Assembly (NCBI RefSeq): GCF_003008425.1
Contig: NZ_PXOQ01000007.1
Location: 644,419 to 708,418 of the forward strand
DNA from: Aurantibacter aestuarii
Lineage (GTDB): Bacteria > Bacteroidota > Bacteroidia > Flavobacteriales > Flavobacteriaceae
DNA length: 64,000 nt
Direction of reading: 5' to 3'
In this document: positions 8,347 to 17,021 of the stretch, piece by piece
Position numbering within the stretch: the stretch's first letter is position 1
Layout of the letters: each line of letters opens with the position of its first letter
The notes under the pieces: generated by a model
Seen by the model: the letters and a program-made list of their open reading frames with translations, nothing else
What the model was told of the DNA's origin: nothing
Database searches by the model: none
Program-made: the position numbers and the translations under genes

Positions 8347-9693
8347 ATGTTTAAAAAAATATTAATTGCCAATAGAGGAGAAATAGCACTTCGTGTTATT
8401 AGAACCTGCAAGGAAATGGGAATAAAAACTGTTGCAGTTTACTCTACTGCAGATGCAGAGAGTCTACATGTAAAGTTTGCAGACGAAGCCGTTTGTATTG
8501 GTCCACCGCCTAGTAATCAATCTTACCTTAAAATATCTAATATAATTGCAGCAGCAGAAATTACTAATGCTGATGCAATTCATCCAGGATATGGGTTTCT
8601 GTCTGAAAACGCTAAGTTTTCAAAAATTTGTGAAGAGCATAATATTAAATTTATTGGCGCTTCAGAATCTATGATTGATAGAATGGGAGATAAAGCAAAT
8701 GCTAAATCTACCATGATTGCTGCTGGTGTGCCATGTGTACCAGGAAGTGAAGGCATTATTAAAGACTTTGAGTCTTGTAAAAAAATAGCTAAGGAAACAG
8801 GTTATCCAGTGATGCTAAAAGCTTCTGCCGGAGGTGGAGGTAAAGGTATGAGAGCTGTTTGGAAAGAGGAAAATCTTCAAGCCGCATGGGAATCTGCAAG
8901 AGCTGAATCTAAAGCAGCATTTGGAAATGATGACATGTATATGGAAAAGCTTATTGAAGAGCCTAGACATATTGAAATCCAAATTGTTGGAGATTCTACA
9001 GGAAAAGCTTGTCATTTATCTGAAAGAGATTGTTCTGTACAGCGTAGACACCAGAAATTAACAGAAGAAACTCCGTCACCATTCATGACTGACGAACTTC
9101 GTGAGAAAATGGGTGAAGCTGCTGTAAAAGCAGCAGAGTATATTAAATATGAAGGTGCAGGAACGGTTGAGTTTTTGGTGGATAAACACAGAAACTTCTA
9201 TTTTATGGAAATGAATACACGTATTCAAGTAGAGCATCCAATTACTGAGCAGGTTATTGATTTCGATTTAATACGTGAACAAATTTTAGTCGCAGCTGGT
9301 GTGCCGATTTCTGGTAAAAACTATATGCCACAATTACATTCTATAGAGTGCCGTATTAATGCAGAGGATCCTTACAATGATTTTAGACCATCACCAGGAA
9401 AGATTACAACTTTACATGCTCCAGGTGGTCATGGTGTAAGACTTGATACTCACGTATATGCAGGATACTCTATCCCGCCAAATTATGACTCAATGATTGC
9501 TAAATTAATTACTACAGCTCAAACTAGAGAAGAAGCTATAAGTAAGATGAGACGAGCATTAGATGAGTTTGTTATTGAGGGAATTAAGACAACTATTCCA
9601 TTTCATAGACAATTAATGGATCATCCGGATTATGTTTCTGGTAATTATACCACAAAATTCATGGAAGATTTTAAAATGAATAAGGATATATAA
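8347..9693 (+). CDS. accC: Biotin carboxylase subunit of acetyl-CoA carboxylase
   Basis: A 448-residue ATP-grasp enzyme that carboxylates the biotin on AccB with bicarbonate. N-terminal domain: [24 protein letters not shown]-grasp glycine loop: [15 protein letters not shown] (about 158-172). Further motifs are [13 protein letters not shown], then [14 protein letters not shown] with catalytic E, N and R, and the C-terminal [16 protein letters not shown]. Length is standard (about 450). It is third in fabH-accB-accC and ends at a strong terminator. Confidence 0.97.
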   Translation: MFKKILIANRGEIALRVIRTCKEMGIKTVAVYSTADAESLHVKFADEAVCIGPPPSNQSYLKISNIIAAAEITNADAIHPGYGFLSENAKFSKICEEHNIKFIGASESMIDRMGDKANAKSTMIAAGVPCVPGSEGIIKDFESCKKIAKETGYPVMLKASAGGGGKGMRAVWKEENLQAAWESARAESKAAFGNDDMYMEKLIEEPRHIEIQIVGDSTGKACHLSERDCSVQRRHQKLTEETPSPFMTDELREKMGEAAVKAAEYIKYEGAGTVEFLVDKHRNFYFMEMNTRIQVEHPITEQVIDFDLIREQILVAAGVPISGKNYMPQLHSIECRINAEDPYNDFRPSPGKITTLHAPGGHGVRLDTHVYAGYSIPPNYDSMIAKLITTAQTREEAISKMRRALDEFVIEGIKTTIPFHRQLMDHPDYVSGNYTTKFMEDFKMNKDI

Positions 9694-9697
9694 TAAT

Positions 9698-9724
9698 AAA
9701 GGCTGTTTTTTTTAACAGCCTTTT
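9698..9724. terminator. Terminator between accC and the convergent lipoprotein gene
   Basis: AAAGGCTGTT, a loop of T residues, then AACAGCCTTTT forms a 10-bp stem with A- and T-tracts on either side. It can act on both strands. Confidence 0.85.
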
Positions 9725-9727
9725 CTT

Positions 9728-10237
9728 TTATAAATTGGTTTCCACAAATTTTAGAACTTGTGGTACAGTTTGGTTGTTAAATGTTAACTTAATATACTTG
9801 TTGTCTTTTTCTTTTTTATATTCTAATTTACCACTTTTAATAGGGTAATTTCCCGTCTGACCTCGACAAAAACAAAGTCTTGTAAATACAACATTATAAT
9901 TTTTTAAATCTTCATTTGAGACTGAAAAAGAATCTTCTAGATTTTTTAATTCAATCCAAATAAGCTCTGTGTAATCACTATCTTCCGCATCTATAGTATT
10001 CAATCTTTTGTATTCAAATTTTAAAACTATATTTTCTCCCTCAGTTGTATCAGTATAGTTATTGCCAAACTCATCCGTTTTTAAAAATAGATTAGTGTTT
10101 TCATACTTCGTAACCGAACACTTACCGTCGTCGGGACACCAATTGTTAGATGACATTATTTTATTTTCATTCAAATTTTCCTGTACGGAATCACAAGTAA
10201 ATAAAACTGTAAACAATAAAATTGTTAAATATTTCAT
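9728..10237 (-). CDS. Putative lipoprotein of unknown function
   Basis: A 169-residue protein with a short hydrophobic leader (MKYLTILLFTVLFTC) ending at a likely lipidated C15 followed by DS. The lipobox LFTC is not canonical, since threonine sits at -1, but similar forms occur in Bacteroidota. The mature part has four more cysteines (WCPDDGKC and LCFCRG) that could form disulfides, and it looks beta-rich. I do not recognise a family. It is convergent with accC and divergent from the secreted metalloprotease, with a 73-bp gap. Confidence 0.65.
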   Translation of the reverse strand: MKYLTILLFTVLFTCDSVQENLNENKIMSSNNWCPDDGKCSVTKYENTNLFLKTDEFGNNYTDTTEGENIVLKFEYKRLNTIDAEDSDYTELIWIELKNLEDSFSVSNEDLKNYNVVFTRLCFCRGQTGNYPIKSGKLEYKKEKDNKYIKLTFNNQTVPQVLKFVETNL

Positions 10238-10253
10238 ATATAAATATTAAAAA

Positions 10254-10292
10254 TTGCTAAAAACCAATTAAATATATTAAGTTTAATATATT
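10254..10292 (+). promoter_or_regulatory. Candidate promoter with an overlapping 22-bp palindrome
   Basis: TTG (10254-10256), a 21-bp spacer, then TAAGTTTA (10278-10285, one base off TAnnTTTG). The -7 box lies inside a perfect inverted repeat, AATATATTAA-GT-TTAATATATT (10271-10292), 18 bp upstream of the metalloprotease ATG. A dimeric regulator could bind there, but A/T richness makes chance palindromes more likely. Confidence 0.45.
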
Positions 10293-10310
10293 AATTTAAC
10301 AAGTAAACTT

Positions 10311-13061
10311 ATGAAAAAAAAATACTTAAAAAGTGTTCTTTGTTTATTACTATTAGTTTTTGGCTTCAATTTAAATGCTCAAAATTCTAGTTTATGGACA
10401 AAAACGACAAAAGAAAGAGTCTCTGTAAAAGAGCTTAACTTTAGAAAGACAGAGCCTTTTCAGGCTCAGTTTTATGACTTAAATATTATTGGTTTAAAGC
10501 AGCAGTTGCAAAATGCTCCACAAAGAAGTGTTGTTGGAAGCGCTTCAACTTTAATTGTAAAATTCCCAGTCGCTTCAGGTGTTTTGGAGCAATTTAAAAT
10601 CACCGAAGCTTCTGTAATGGAAGATGCTTTACAAAACCAATATCCAACATTAAGATCTTATTCAGGAGAAAGTATTGAAAACCCCGGGACACTTATCCGT
10701 TTTTCGGTGACTAATAAAGGTTTACATACAATGTTATATTCTCCAAAAAATGGTACAGAATTTATAGACCCTTATTCTAAGGATGGAAAAAGTTATATTG
10801 TCTATTCTAAGAAGGACTTACCAGCGTTAGACAGCGGTTTTACATGTCATTATGAAAATACAGATGAAGATAACGAAAGACTTTCAAACGCAGAGTCACT
10901 TAATTTTAATGCTAACGATGGGCGTTTAAGAAATTTCAGAATTGCTATAGCAACAACTATTGAATATTCTCAATTTCATTGGATGGCAGCGGGATTAACT
11001 GCAGCAAGTACAGAAGCAGCAAAAAGAACAGCTGTATTTGATGCTATTGTTGTTACTCTTACGCGTAATAATTTTATTTATGAAAGAGATTTGTCAATAA
11101 CTATGACTTTAGTAGCAAATAATAATGCCATTATTTTTATAAACTCGGATAGTTTTGATAATAATAACGCAGGAACTTTAATAAATCAAAGCCAAACTGT
11201 AATAGATGGAGCAATTGGTAGTGCAAATTATGATATTGGTCATACTTTTAGTACTGGAGGCGGTGGATTAGCTTCTTTAAATTCACCATGTGTTAATGGT
11301 AATAAAGCAAGAGGTATAACTGGCTTACCTGCTCCAGTAGGAGATGCTTATGACATAGATTTTGTTGCTCATGAATTGGGACACCAATATGGCTCGCCGC
11401 ATACGTTTAACGGTAATGCGGGTAATTGTGCAGGAGGTAACAGATCTGCATCAAACGCTTATGAAGTAGGAAGTGGAACCACTATAATGGCTTATGCAGG
11501 TATTTGTGCTCCTCAAAATGTACAAAATAACAGTGATGCTTATTTTCACCAAAGAAGTTTAGTTTTAATATTTAATAACGTATTTAGTGGGGCAAGTACT
11601 TGTGCTAATCAATCTGTTACAGGAAATATAGCTCCCATAGCTGAAGCAGGAGTTAATTACACAGTGCCAATTTCTACACCTTATAAACTAACTGGAACTT
11701 CTACCGATGTAGATGGAACAGGATCTCATACATTTACTTGGGAACAATATGATTTAGGAGCTTCTGGAATTCCAGTAGCCACAAACACAGGTGGACCAAT
11801 GGTGCGTTCTTTTGAAGGCACATCTAATCCAACAAGATTTATTCCAAATTTAAATAGCTTACTAACCAGTAATGGTGGTGGAACGACTTGGGAAGTTTTA
11901 CCTTCTGTAAATAGAACCCAAAACTTTAGACTAACTGTTAGAGACAACGACTCTAGAGGAGGTAATACAGCTGTAGATAATATGACTGTAACTTTTAGCA
12001 ATTCAGCAGGACCATTTCGAGTAACCTCTCAAAATGTTGTAAACAGCATAGTTTGGACTCCTGGTACTACAGAAACAATTACTTGGAATGTTGCAGGTAC
12101 AAATGCAGGTGTTACAGCTTCTCCAAATGTAAATATTAGATTATCTACAGATGGTGGATTAACTTACCCTACAATATTAGCAACAAATACTTTAAACGAC
12201 GGTTCACACACAATTACGGTACCAAATATAACTGCGCCATATTGTAGAGTTATGGTTGAAGCTGCGACTAATATTTTCTTTAATATTAATTCTCAAGACT
12301 TCGCAATAGGAAATTACACATATACAACAGTTAACCAATGTGTTGATTATACAATTAACCCAAATACTTCAGTGCCAGAAAGTAATACTCAATTCACAGT
12401 ATTTAATATTAACGTTCCAGATTCTGCAACAATTACAGATGTTAATGTAGGAACAAATCTTACACATAATAATTCAGGAGATATTTTTATTGCAGTTATA
12501 CCGCCTTTTAACACCACTCAAGTTAGAATGGTTTCGGGAGCTTGTGTTGGACCTCAAAATGCAGTTATTGTATCTTATGATGATGAAGGTGCAGCAACAA
12601 ACTGTGCAGATACAGATAATAATGATGCTGTATTACCTGTAGAGGCTCTTAATGTTTTTGATGGACAAAATTCAGCAGGGAATTGGCGTTATTTAATTAC
12701 CGATATAAATATTGGTGACGGTAACATTGCGACTTTAAACTCTGCAACCATTAATATTTGCTCTACATCTGTTGAACCAGTATTATCTACTTCAGATTTT
12801 ACTTTAGAAGATGATGGATTATTAATATATCCAAACCCTAATAATGGTGAGTTTACCGTAAGTTTATCTTCTGCTAAATCTAATTCGGTTTCAATAGATG
12901 TATTAGATATTAGAGGACGTAAAGTTTTTAGTAATAACTTTGATGCTAATGGTAGTTTAAAACAAACTATTAATTTAGGTAAAGTTCAGTCTGGAATGTA
13001 CTTAATAAGCGTGCAAGATGGAAACAATAAAATAACTAAAAAGATAATGATTAATAATTAA
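10311..13061 (+). CDS. Secreted reprolysin-type zinc metalloprotease with P-domain and T9SS sorting domain
   Basis: A 916-residue exported protease. In order it has a Sec signal peptide (1-24), a propeptide-like region (about 25-205), and a catalytic domain with the metzincin zinc motif H354-E-L-G-H358-xxGxx-H364 and Met-turn IMAYAG (M393). A PKD/Ig-like stretch with GTSTDVDGTGSHTFTWEQYD follows (about 440-570), then a further beta-domain, a proprotein-convertase P-like domain (about 680-822) and a type A T9SS sorting domain (YPNPNNGEF ... GMYLISV ... KIMIN). It should be secreted through the Por system to the surface or medium and degrade protein for nutrition. It is a single gene ending at a strong terminator. 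Confidence 0.92.
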   Translation: MKKKYLKSVLCLLLLVFGFNLNAQNSSLWTKTTKERVSVKELNFRKTEPFQAQFYDLNIIGLKQQLQNAPQRSVVGSASTLIVKFPVASGVLEQFKITEASVMEDALQNQYPTLRSYSGESIENPGTLIRFSVTNKGLHTMLYSPKNGTEFIDPYSKDGKSYIVYSKKDLPALDSGFTCHYENTDEDNERLSNAESLNFNANDGRLRNFRIAIATTIEYSQFHWMAAGLTAASTEAAKRTAVFDAIVVTLTRNNFIYERDLSITMTLVANNNAIIFINSDSFDNNNAGTLINQSQTVIDGAIGSANYDIGHTFSTGGGGLASLNSPCVNGNKARGITGLPAPVGDAYDIDFVAHELGHQYGSPHTFNGNAGNCAGGNRSASNAYEVGSGTTIMAYAGICAPQNVQNNSDAYFHQRSLVLIFNNVFSGASTCANQSVTGNIAPIAEAGVNYTVPISTPYKLTGTSTDVDGTGSHTFTWEQYDLGASGIPVATNTGGPMVRSFEGTSNPTRFIPNLNSLLTSNGGGTTWEVLPSVNRTQNFRLTVRDNDSRGGNTAVDNMTVTFSNSAGPFRVTSQNVVNSIVWTPGTTETITWNVAGTNAGVTASPNVNIRLSTDGGLTYPTILATNTLNDGSHTITVPNITAPYCRVMVEAATNIFFNINSQDFAIGNYTYTTVNQCVDYTINPNTSVPESNTQFTVFNINVPDSATITDVNVGTNLTHNNSGDIFIAVIPPFNTTQVRMVSGACVGPQNAVIVSYDDEGAATNCADTDNNDAVLPVEALNVFDGQNSAGNWRYLITDINIGDGNIATLNSATINICSTSVEPVLSTSDFTLEDDGLLIYPNPNNGEFTVSLSSAKSNSVSIDVLDIRGRKVFSNNFDANGSLKQTINLGKVQSGMYLISVQDGNNKITKKIMINN

Positions 13062-13086
13062 TCTTATTTCTAATTATTATAATTAG

Positions 13087-13115
13087 AAAAGCCACACTTT
13101 GTAGTGTGGCTTTTT
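13087..13115 (+). terminator. Terminator after the metalloprotease gene
   Basis: GCCACAC (13091-13097) pairs with GTGTGGC (13104-13110), preceded by AAAA and followed by TTTTT. Confidence 0.9.
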
Positions 13116-13142
13116 ATTTTCAAAATAGAAGTTAGATTTAAC

Positions 13143-13171
13143 TTTGACTTAGAAGACACAATTTAAGTTTA
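13143..13171 (+). promoter_or_regulatory. Candidate distal umuD promoter
   Basis: TTTG (13143-13146), a 17-bp spacer, then TAAGTTTA (13164-13171), one base off the Bacteroidota -7 box. It lies upstream of the palindrome at 13199. A second -7-like box, TAACTTTA (13237-13244), lies nearer to the umuD start. Confidence 0.4.
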
Positions 13172-13198
13172 TAGAATAACGGCTCGTTATTAAAATTT

Positions 13199-13218
13199 GC
13201 GCTTTAAAGCGCTTTTTT
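13199..13218 (+). promoter_or_regulatory. 14-bp perfect palindrome plus T-run upstream of umuD
   Basis: GCGCTTTAAAGCGC (13199-13212) is a perfect palindrome followed by six T. It is 50 bp before the umuD ATG. It may be an operator, or a small terminator or attenuator in the umuD leader; the sequence alone does not decide between them. Confidence 0.5.
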
Positions 13219-13268
13219 AATTAATAAAAAATAGCTTAACTTTACGTTCTACCTTAAAACTTCTAAGT

Positions 13269-13712
13269 ATGATAATGCCTCAGTCTGAAAGCCTTGTGTT
13301 TTTTACACCAGAAGAAATAACAAGTATTACCGGTGCGCAGTTTTTTGACACAGGAATTTCTGCAGGATTTCCGTCTCCAACTGAAGACTTTTCAGAAAAC
13401 AGAATGTCCTTAGATAATGAACTTATAAAAAATAAGGAAACTACTTTTTATGCTAGAGTTAGCGGTCAATCTATGATTGGTGCCGGATTGGACGATAATG
13501 ATTTACTGGTAATAGACCGAAGTGTAGAGCCAGAAAACAATAAAATTGCTGTGTGTTTTCTTGATGGAGAGTTTACTGTAAAGCGCTTGCGTGTAGACAG
13601 TGAAGGAATCTGGTTAAAACCAGAAAACCCTAATTATCCTATTATTAGAATTAGTGAGGACAATAATTTTATTATCTGGGGAATTGTAACTAACGTGATT
13701 AAAAAGGTATAA
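13269..13712 (+). CDS. umuD: UmuD-like S24 self-cleaving SOS protein
   Basis: A 147-residue LexA/UmuD-type serine peptidase. The predicted self-cleavage bond is A32-G33 in ISAGFPSP; E. coli UmuD cleaves at a matching C-GFPSP site. The catalytic dyad is S68 (SGQSM) and K105 (FTVKRL). The protein has no N-terminal HTH, so it is UmuD rather than LexA. Cleaved UmuD' normally joins UmuC as DNA polymerase V, but no umuC is adjacent: the next gene is convergent, 1 bp away. A start at the second ATG (13275) is possible. A palindrome lies upstream. Confidence 0.9.
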   Translation: MIMPQSESLVFFTPEEITSITGAQFFDTGISAGFPSPTEDFSENRMSLDNELIKNKETTFYARVSGQSMIGAGLDDNDLLVIDRSVEPENNKIAVCFLDGEFTVKRLRVDSEGIWLKPENPNYPIIRISEDNNFIIWGIVTNVIKKV

Positions 13713-13713
13713 G

Positions 13714-14109
13714 CTATTTAACTAAAACACCTTTAGCCTCCATTAAAGGAATGTTTTGTAAAGCCTTTAAATTAATGGTGTTTTTTCTAAAAACATAGGT
13801 TTTATCATACATCGTGTTTCCTTCAAAAAAGGAGACTTTAAAACGGTTGTTTAATGCAAATAAATCTTCCTGCATTAACTCAATTTTTGCGTAACTCTTT
13901 TTAGGTAAAACATCTAATTTTTTTCTAAAAACAGAGGTCATTTTTTTCTCAGAATACCCATCGGTAACAATAATGACCATATCTAAATCTACGTCCTTAT
14001 CGTTAATAATATAAGCGTTCCAATCTTGTGTTTTATAAATGTCATTATACTCATTTACAACCGCAACATAAACATCTGTTATCACTGGAATTGTTATATC
14101 TTTTTTCAC
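13714..14109 (-). CDS. Conserved hypothetical protein downstream of pheS
   Basis: A 131-residue soluble protein with no signal peptide or membrane segment; the sequence suggests a mostly beta fold with a lysine-rich middle. I do not recognise a named domain. It starts 12 bp after the pheS stop on the same strand, so the two are probably cotranscribed. The stop lies 1 bp from the convergent umuD stop. A link to translation is suggested only by this position. Confidence 0.7.
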   Translation of the reverse strand: MKKDITIPVITDVYVAVVNEYNDIYKTQDWNAYIINDKDVDLDMVIIVTDGYSEKKMTSVFRKKLDVLPKKSYAKIELMQEDLFALNNRFKVSFFEGNTMYDKTYVFRKNTINLKALQNIPLMEAKGVLVK

Positions 14110-14121
14110 AAAAATAAGTGT

Positions 14122-15141
14122 TTATAGAGCCGATTTAAATTGTTCTAAGAAACGTACATCGTTTTCGCTTAATAGACGAATATCTCCAATCTGGTAAAGT
14201 AACATGGCAATACGGTCTATACCAACACCAAAAGCAAAACCAGAGTAATCTTCTGCATCTATACCGCAGTTTTTTAATACGTTTGGATCTACCATACCAC
14301 AACCACCAATTTCTAACCATCCGGTTCCTTTGGTAATTTTGTAATCGGTTTCAGTTTCTAGACCCCAATACACATCTATTTCTGCACTTGGCTCTGTAAA
14401 TGGGAAATAAGAAGGTCTTAAACGTATTTTAGACTTTCCAAAAAGCTCTGTGGTAAAATATTGTAAGGTCTGCTTTAAGTCGGCAAAACTAACGTCTTTG
14501 TCAATATATAAACCTTCTAGTTGGTGGAAAAAACAATGTGAACGTGCCGAGATAGCTTCGTTACGATATACACGACCTGGAGAAATAGTTCTAATAGGTG
14601 GTTTGTTGTTTTCCATATAACGTACTTGTACCGAGCTGGTATGTGTACGTAGTAAAATATCTGGATTGGTTTGTATAAAAAAAGTATCCTGCATATCTCT
14701 TGCTGGATGATATTCTGGTAAGTTTAAGGCTGTAAAATTGTGCCAGTCGTCTTCCACTTCAGGACCTTCACTGACGTTAAACCCAATGCGTGAAAAAATA
14801 TCTATAATTTGATTCTTTACAATAGAAATAGGATGTCTTGCTCCTAAACTTATAGGTTCGCCTGGGCGAGATACATCTAAGTTACTTTGAGAAACCTCTT
14901 CTTTTTGCTCAAGTTCACTTTTAAGGGTATTAATTTTTTCTTCAGCAGTTTTTTTTAGGGTATTTATAACCTGTCCAAACTCTTTTTTCTGATCGTTTGC
15001 TACATTTTTAAATTCAGCAAAATACTGTTTTACTATCCCTTTTTGCCCTAAAAGTTTGATGCGATAGGCTTCAACCTCTTCTTTAGTTTGTGCTTTAAAT
15101 GCTTCTGCTTCTGCAATTAGTTCTTTTATCTGATCTATCAT
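14122..15141 (-). CDS. pheS: Phenylalanyl-tRNA synthetase alpha subunit
   Basis: A 339-residue catalytic alpha subunit of the PheS2-PheT2 synthetase. It has an N-terminal coiled-coil (about 1-85), then the class II core with GPEVEDDWHNFTALNLP near residue 115, the motif 2 region RTHTSSVQVRYM...GRVYRNEAISARSHCFFHQLEG, and motif 3 near the C-terminus, GFAFGVGIDRIAMLLY. Length is usual (about 340). A TTG at 15147 would add two residues, but the ATG at 15141 fits MIDQIKELI. pheT is not adjacent, which is common in Bacteroidota. Confidence 0.96.
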   Translation of the reverse strand: MIDQIKELIAEAEAFKAQTKEEVEAYRIKLLGQKGIVKQYFAEFKNVANDQKKEFGQVINTLKKTAEEKINTLKSELEQKEEVSQSNLDVSRPGEPISLGARHPISIVKNQIIDIFSRIGFNVSEGPEVEDDWHNFTALNLPEYHPARDMQDTFFIQTNPDILLRTHTSSVQVRYMENNKPPIRTISPGRVYRNEAISARSHCFFHQLEGLYIDKDVSFADLKQTLQYFTTELFGKSKIRLRPSYFPFTEPSAEIDVYWGLETETDYKITKGTGWLEIGGCGMVDPNVLKNCGIDAEDYSGFAFGVGIDRIAMLLYQIGDIRLLSENDVRFLEQFKSAL

Positions 15142-15205
15142 AATCAATGCTGAATTTTTTCAGTACCTTAAAATGGTATACAAATTTACTGTTTTTTCTT
15201 TATTT

Positions 15206-15330
15206 GCGTTAGGGATTGAGCGTTTGTTTGAGCTCTTTTTTTGTTTTATCTGTGCCTTATGATATTTAAATTAAGTGTTTTTAAAAAAAAAAAAGCGAGT
15301 CGTGAAAGCCCGACCCGATAGGGTAACGCC
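15206..15330. repeat. Interspersed repeat copy C (short variant, 125 bp)
   Basis: The element begins GCGTTAGGGATTGAGCG and ends with AGCGAGTCGTGAAAGCCCG, then ACCCGATAGGGTAACGCC. Its ends GCGTTA and TAACGC are complementary. It shares both ends and the CGAC(C)...GGTAACGCC motif with the 152-bp copies at 51289-51441 (inverted) and 53841-53992; the middle differs and contains a poly-A run. The TAACGCC end lies 5 bp from the stop codon of the 118-residue gene. Confidence 0.75.
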
Positions 15331-15335
15331 ATGAT

Positions 15336-15692
15336 TTAATCTATAAACTTATTTTCTAAAAAATAGTTTACAATTGCTTCTTTCATTAAAATACTTTGTT
15401 CTCCTGCTTTTAAATGAGGTAGCGCCTCTATGGTTTTGTAGTGTGGCCATCCATCTTCATCTACAAAATCCATTTCATAATAACCATAAGGACTGAGTAG
15501 TTTGCAAATAGCAATGTGCATTAAATCCAGCTTATGGTCTTTTTTAAATTTACGGTCAAATTGCCCCAGTTCTTGAACGCCAATTAAGTAAATAACCGCA
15601 TCCAAATCTAGTGTGTCTCCATCTGCAAATTGCTGTGATAACTTGGAAATAACAGCTTCCCAGCGCTCTTTTAGTTTTTGATCTCTTGACAT
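15336..15692 (-). CDS. Conserved hypothetical protein (118 residues)
   Basis: A small soluble protein, mostly helical, with no signal peptide, membrane segment or cysteine-based metal site. LDLDAVIYLIGVQELGQFDRKFKKDHKLDLMHIAI is the most conserved-looking stretch. I do not know its function, though it resembles a conserved flavobacterial hypothetical. Its ATG is preceded by a perfect -7 box on the minus strand, and repeat copy C abuts its 3' end. It is divergent from the cvpA-like gene, with a 50-bp gap. Confidence 0.7.
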   Translation of the reverse strand: MSRDQKLKERWEAVISKLSQQFADGDTLDLDAVIYLIGVQELGQFDRKFKKDHKLDLMHIAICKLLSPYGYYEMDFVDEDGWPHYKTIEALPHLKAGEQSILMKEAIVNYFLENKFID

Positions 15693-15708
15693 AGCATTTT
15701 TAAAGTCG

Positions 15709-15716
15709 CAAAGTTA
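15709..15716 (-). promoter_or_regulatory. Candidate -7 box for the 118-residue gene
   Basis: Read on the minus strand this is TAACTTTG, a perfect TAnnTTTG, 16 bp before the ATG at 15692. No clear -33 TTG is seen at 17-23 bp. Confidence 0.4.
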
Positions 15717-15742
15717 GGTTATATTTACCAAAATTTAGCATT

Positions 15743-16285
15743 ATGTCGGTTTTAGATATTATACTTATAGCCTTAATTGGTTTTGGTTTAGTTCGAGGTT
15801 TTTTTAAAGGCTTTTTTGTTGAGGTGGCTTCTTTAGTAGCTTTGGTTGCAGGGGTTTATGGCGCAATTCATTTTAGTTATTTTGTGTCAGAATTTTTAGA
15901 GACAAAGACCGAATGGAATGAGAAAACCATTAACGTTACCGCATTTGCCATTACCTTTTTAATTATTGTATTAACTATAAGTTTAGCGGGAAAAGCTCTT
16001 ACTAAGCTTGCCAGTTTAGCGATGCTGGGCATTGTAAATAAACTATTAGGTGGTGTGTTTGGTGGTTTAAAAATGGCTTTAATAGCCAGTATTTTGCTTA
16101 TTATTTTTAGTAAGATGAATAGTACGATTCCTTTTTTAAGTGAAGAAGAGCTTGAGGACTCCACTTTGTATGAACCAATTAAAAGTTTAACGCCTTTAAT
16201 TTTCCCTAATATTATTAAATCTGAAGATTCTGAAGAGCAACCGATTACGCCTGAAGAGGAAGAAACTGAAATAGAAGCAGAGTAA
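15743..16285 (+). CDS. CvpA family inner-membrane protein
   Basis: A 180-residue membrane protein of the CvpA family (colicin V production and biofilm-related in enterobacteria; the biochemical role is unclear). It starts MSVLDIILIALIGFGLVRGFFKGFFVEVASLVALV with the family's G-x-x-RGF-KG motif. Four hydrophobic segments follow, at about 5-22, 28-48, 63-85 and 98-120, then a very acidic tail (about 130-180) rich in E and D. It is a single gene with its own strong terminator. Confidence 0.85.
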   Translation: MSVLDIILIALIGFGLVRGFFKGFFVEVASLVALVAGVYGAIHFSYFVSEFLETKTEWNEKTINVTAFAITFLIIVLTISLAGKALTKLASLAMLGIVNKLLGGVFGGLKMALIASILLIIFSKMNSTIPFLSEEELEDSTLYEPIKSLTPLIFPNIIKSEDSEEQPITPEEEETEIEAE

Positions 16286-16304
16286 TACTAAGTGTATAAA
16301 ACAG

Positions 16305-16338
16305 AAAAGCGATTTAACTAAGGTGTTAAATCGCTTTT
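16305..16338. terminator. Bidirectional terminator between cvpA-like gene and carbonic anhydrase
   Basis: AAAAGCGATTTAAC (16305-16318), a 6-nt loop, then GTTAAATCGCTTTT (16325-16338): a perfect 14-bp stem with A and T flanks. Confidence 0.9.
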
Positions 16339-16358
16339 TTTATTTTGTAAGGTTACAA

Positions 16359-16988
16359 TTATAGCATTTCTACTTTACCAGAATGTAAACTGTACACACC
16401 GCCAACAATTTTAATTTCGCCAGCTTGTTCCATTTCTTTTAAAATGGGGCTTTTTTCACGAATACGCTCAATGGTTAATTTTACATTGTTTTCTACTGTT
16501 TTGGCTACAAAAGCTTTGTTAGATGAGTTGGCTTCACCTTCAACTTCGTCTGCAGATTGTTTTACTGCAGGTAAAATGTTACTAAGTAAATGCGTAATAT
16601 TACCTAATTCCACTCCATCGCAAGCAGCTTTAACCGCTCCACAAGCTTCATGTCCTAACACTAAAACTAATTTACTACCAGCTACTTTACAAGAATATTC
16701 TAAACTTCCTAAAATGTCTGTATTTTCAAAATTTCCAGCTACTCTGGCAACAAAAACATCTCCAATAGCTTGGTCTAAAACAGTTTCTACAGGAACTCGT
16801 GAGTCTATACAAGATAACACGACAGCTTTTGGATGTTGTCCATTTGTAGTTTGTGATATAAGTGAAGGATTATCTAATGCTTGTGCGTTATTATTTACAA
16901 AACGCTGATTACCTTCTAATAAATCGTTTAAGACTCCTTGAGGTGTTAAACCATCTTGTACTTCTTTAGTAATTGCTGTATTTTTCAT
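16359..16988 (-). CDS. Beta-class carbonic anhydrase
   Basis: A 209-residue zinc enzyme interconverting CO2 and bicarbonate. All four active-site signatures are present: C60 and the D62-R64 dyad in SCIDSRVP, H113 and C116 in LGHEACGAV. It has no signal peptide, so it should be cytoplasmic. It is the third gene of a minus-strand set with a SulP transporter and a DUF2490 protein, which points to bicarbonate import and interconversion as the shared task. Confidence 0.94.
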   Translation of the reverse strand: MKNTAITKEVQDGLTPQGVLNDLLEGNQRFVNNNAQALDNPSLISQTTNGQHPKAVVLSCIDSRVPVETVLDQAIGDVFVARVAGNFENTDILGSLEYSCKVAGSKLVLVLGHEACGAVKAACDGVELGNITHLLSNILPAVKQSADEVEGEANSSNKAFVAKTVENNVKLTIERIREKSPILKEMEQAGEIKIVGGVYSLHSGKVEML

Positions 16989-17021
16989 AATTATATGTTT
17001 TTTATTTTTTAATTAAAGCAT

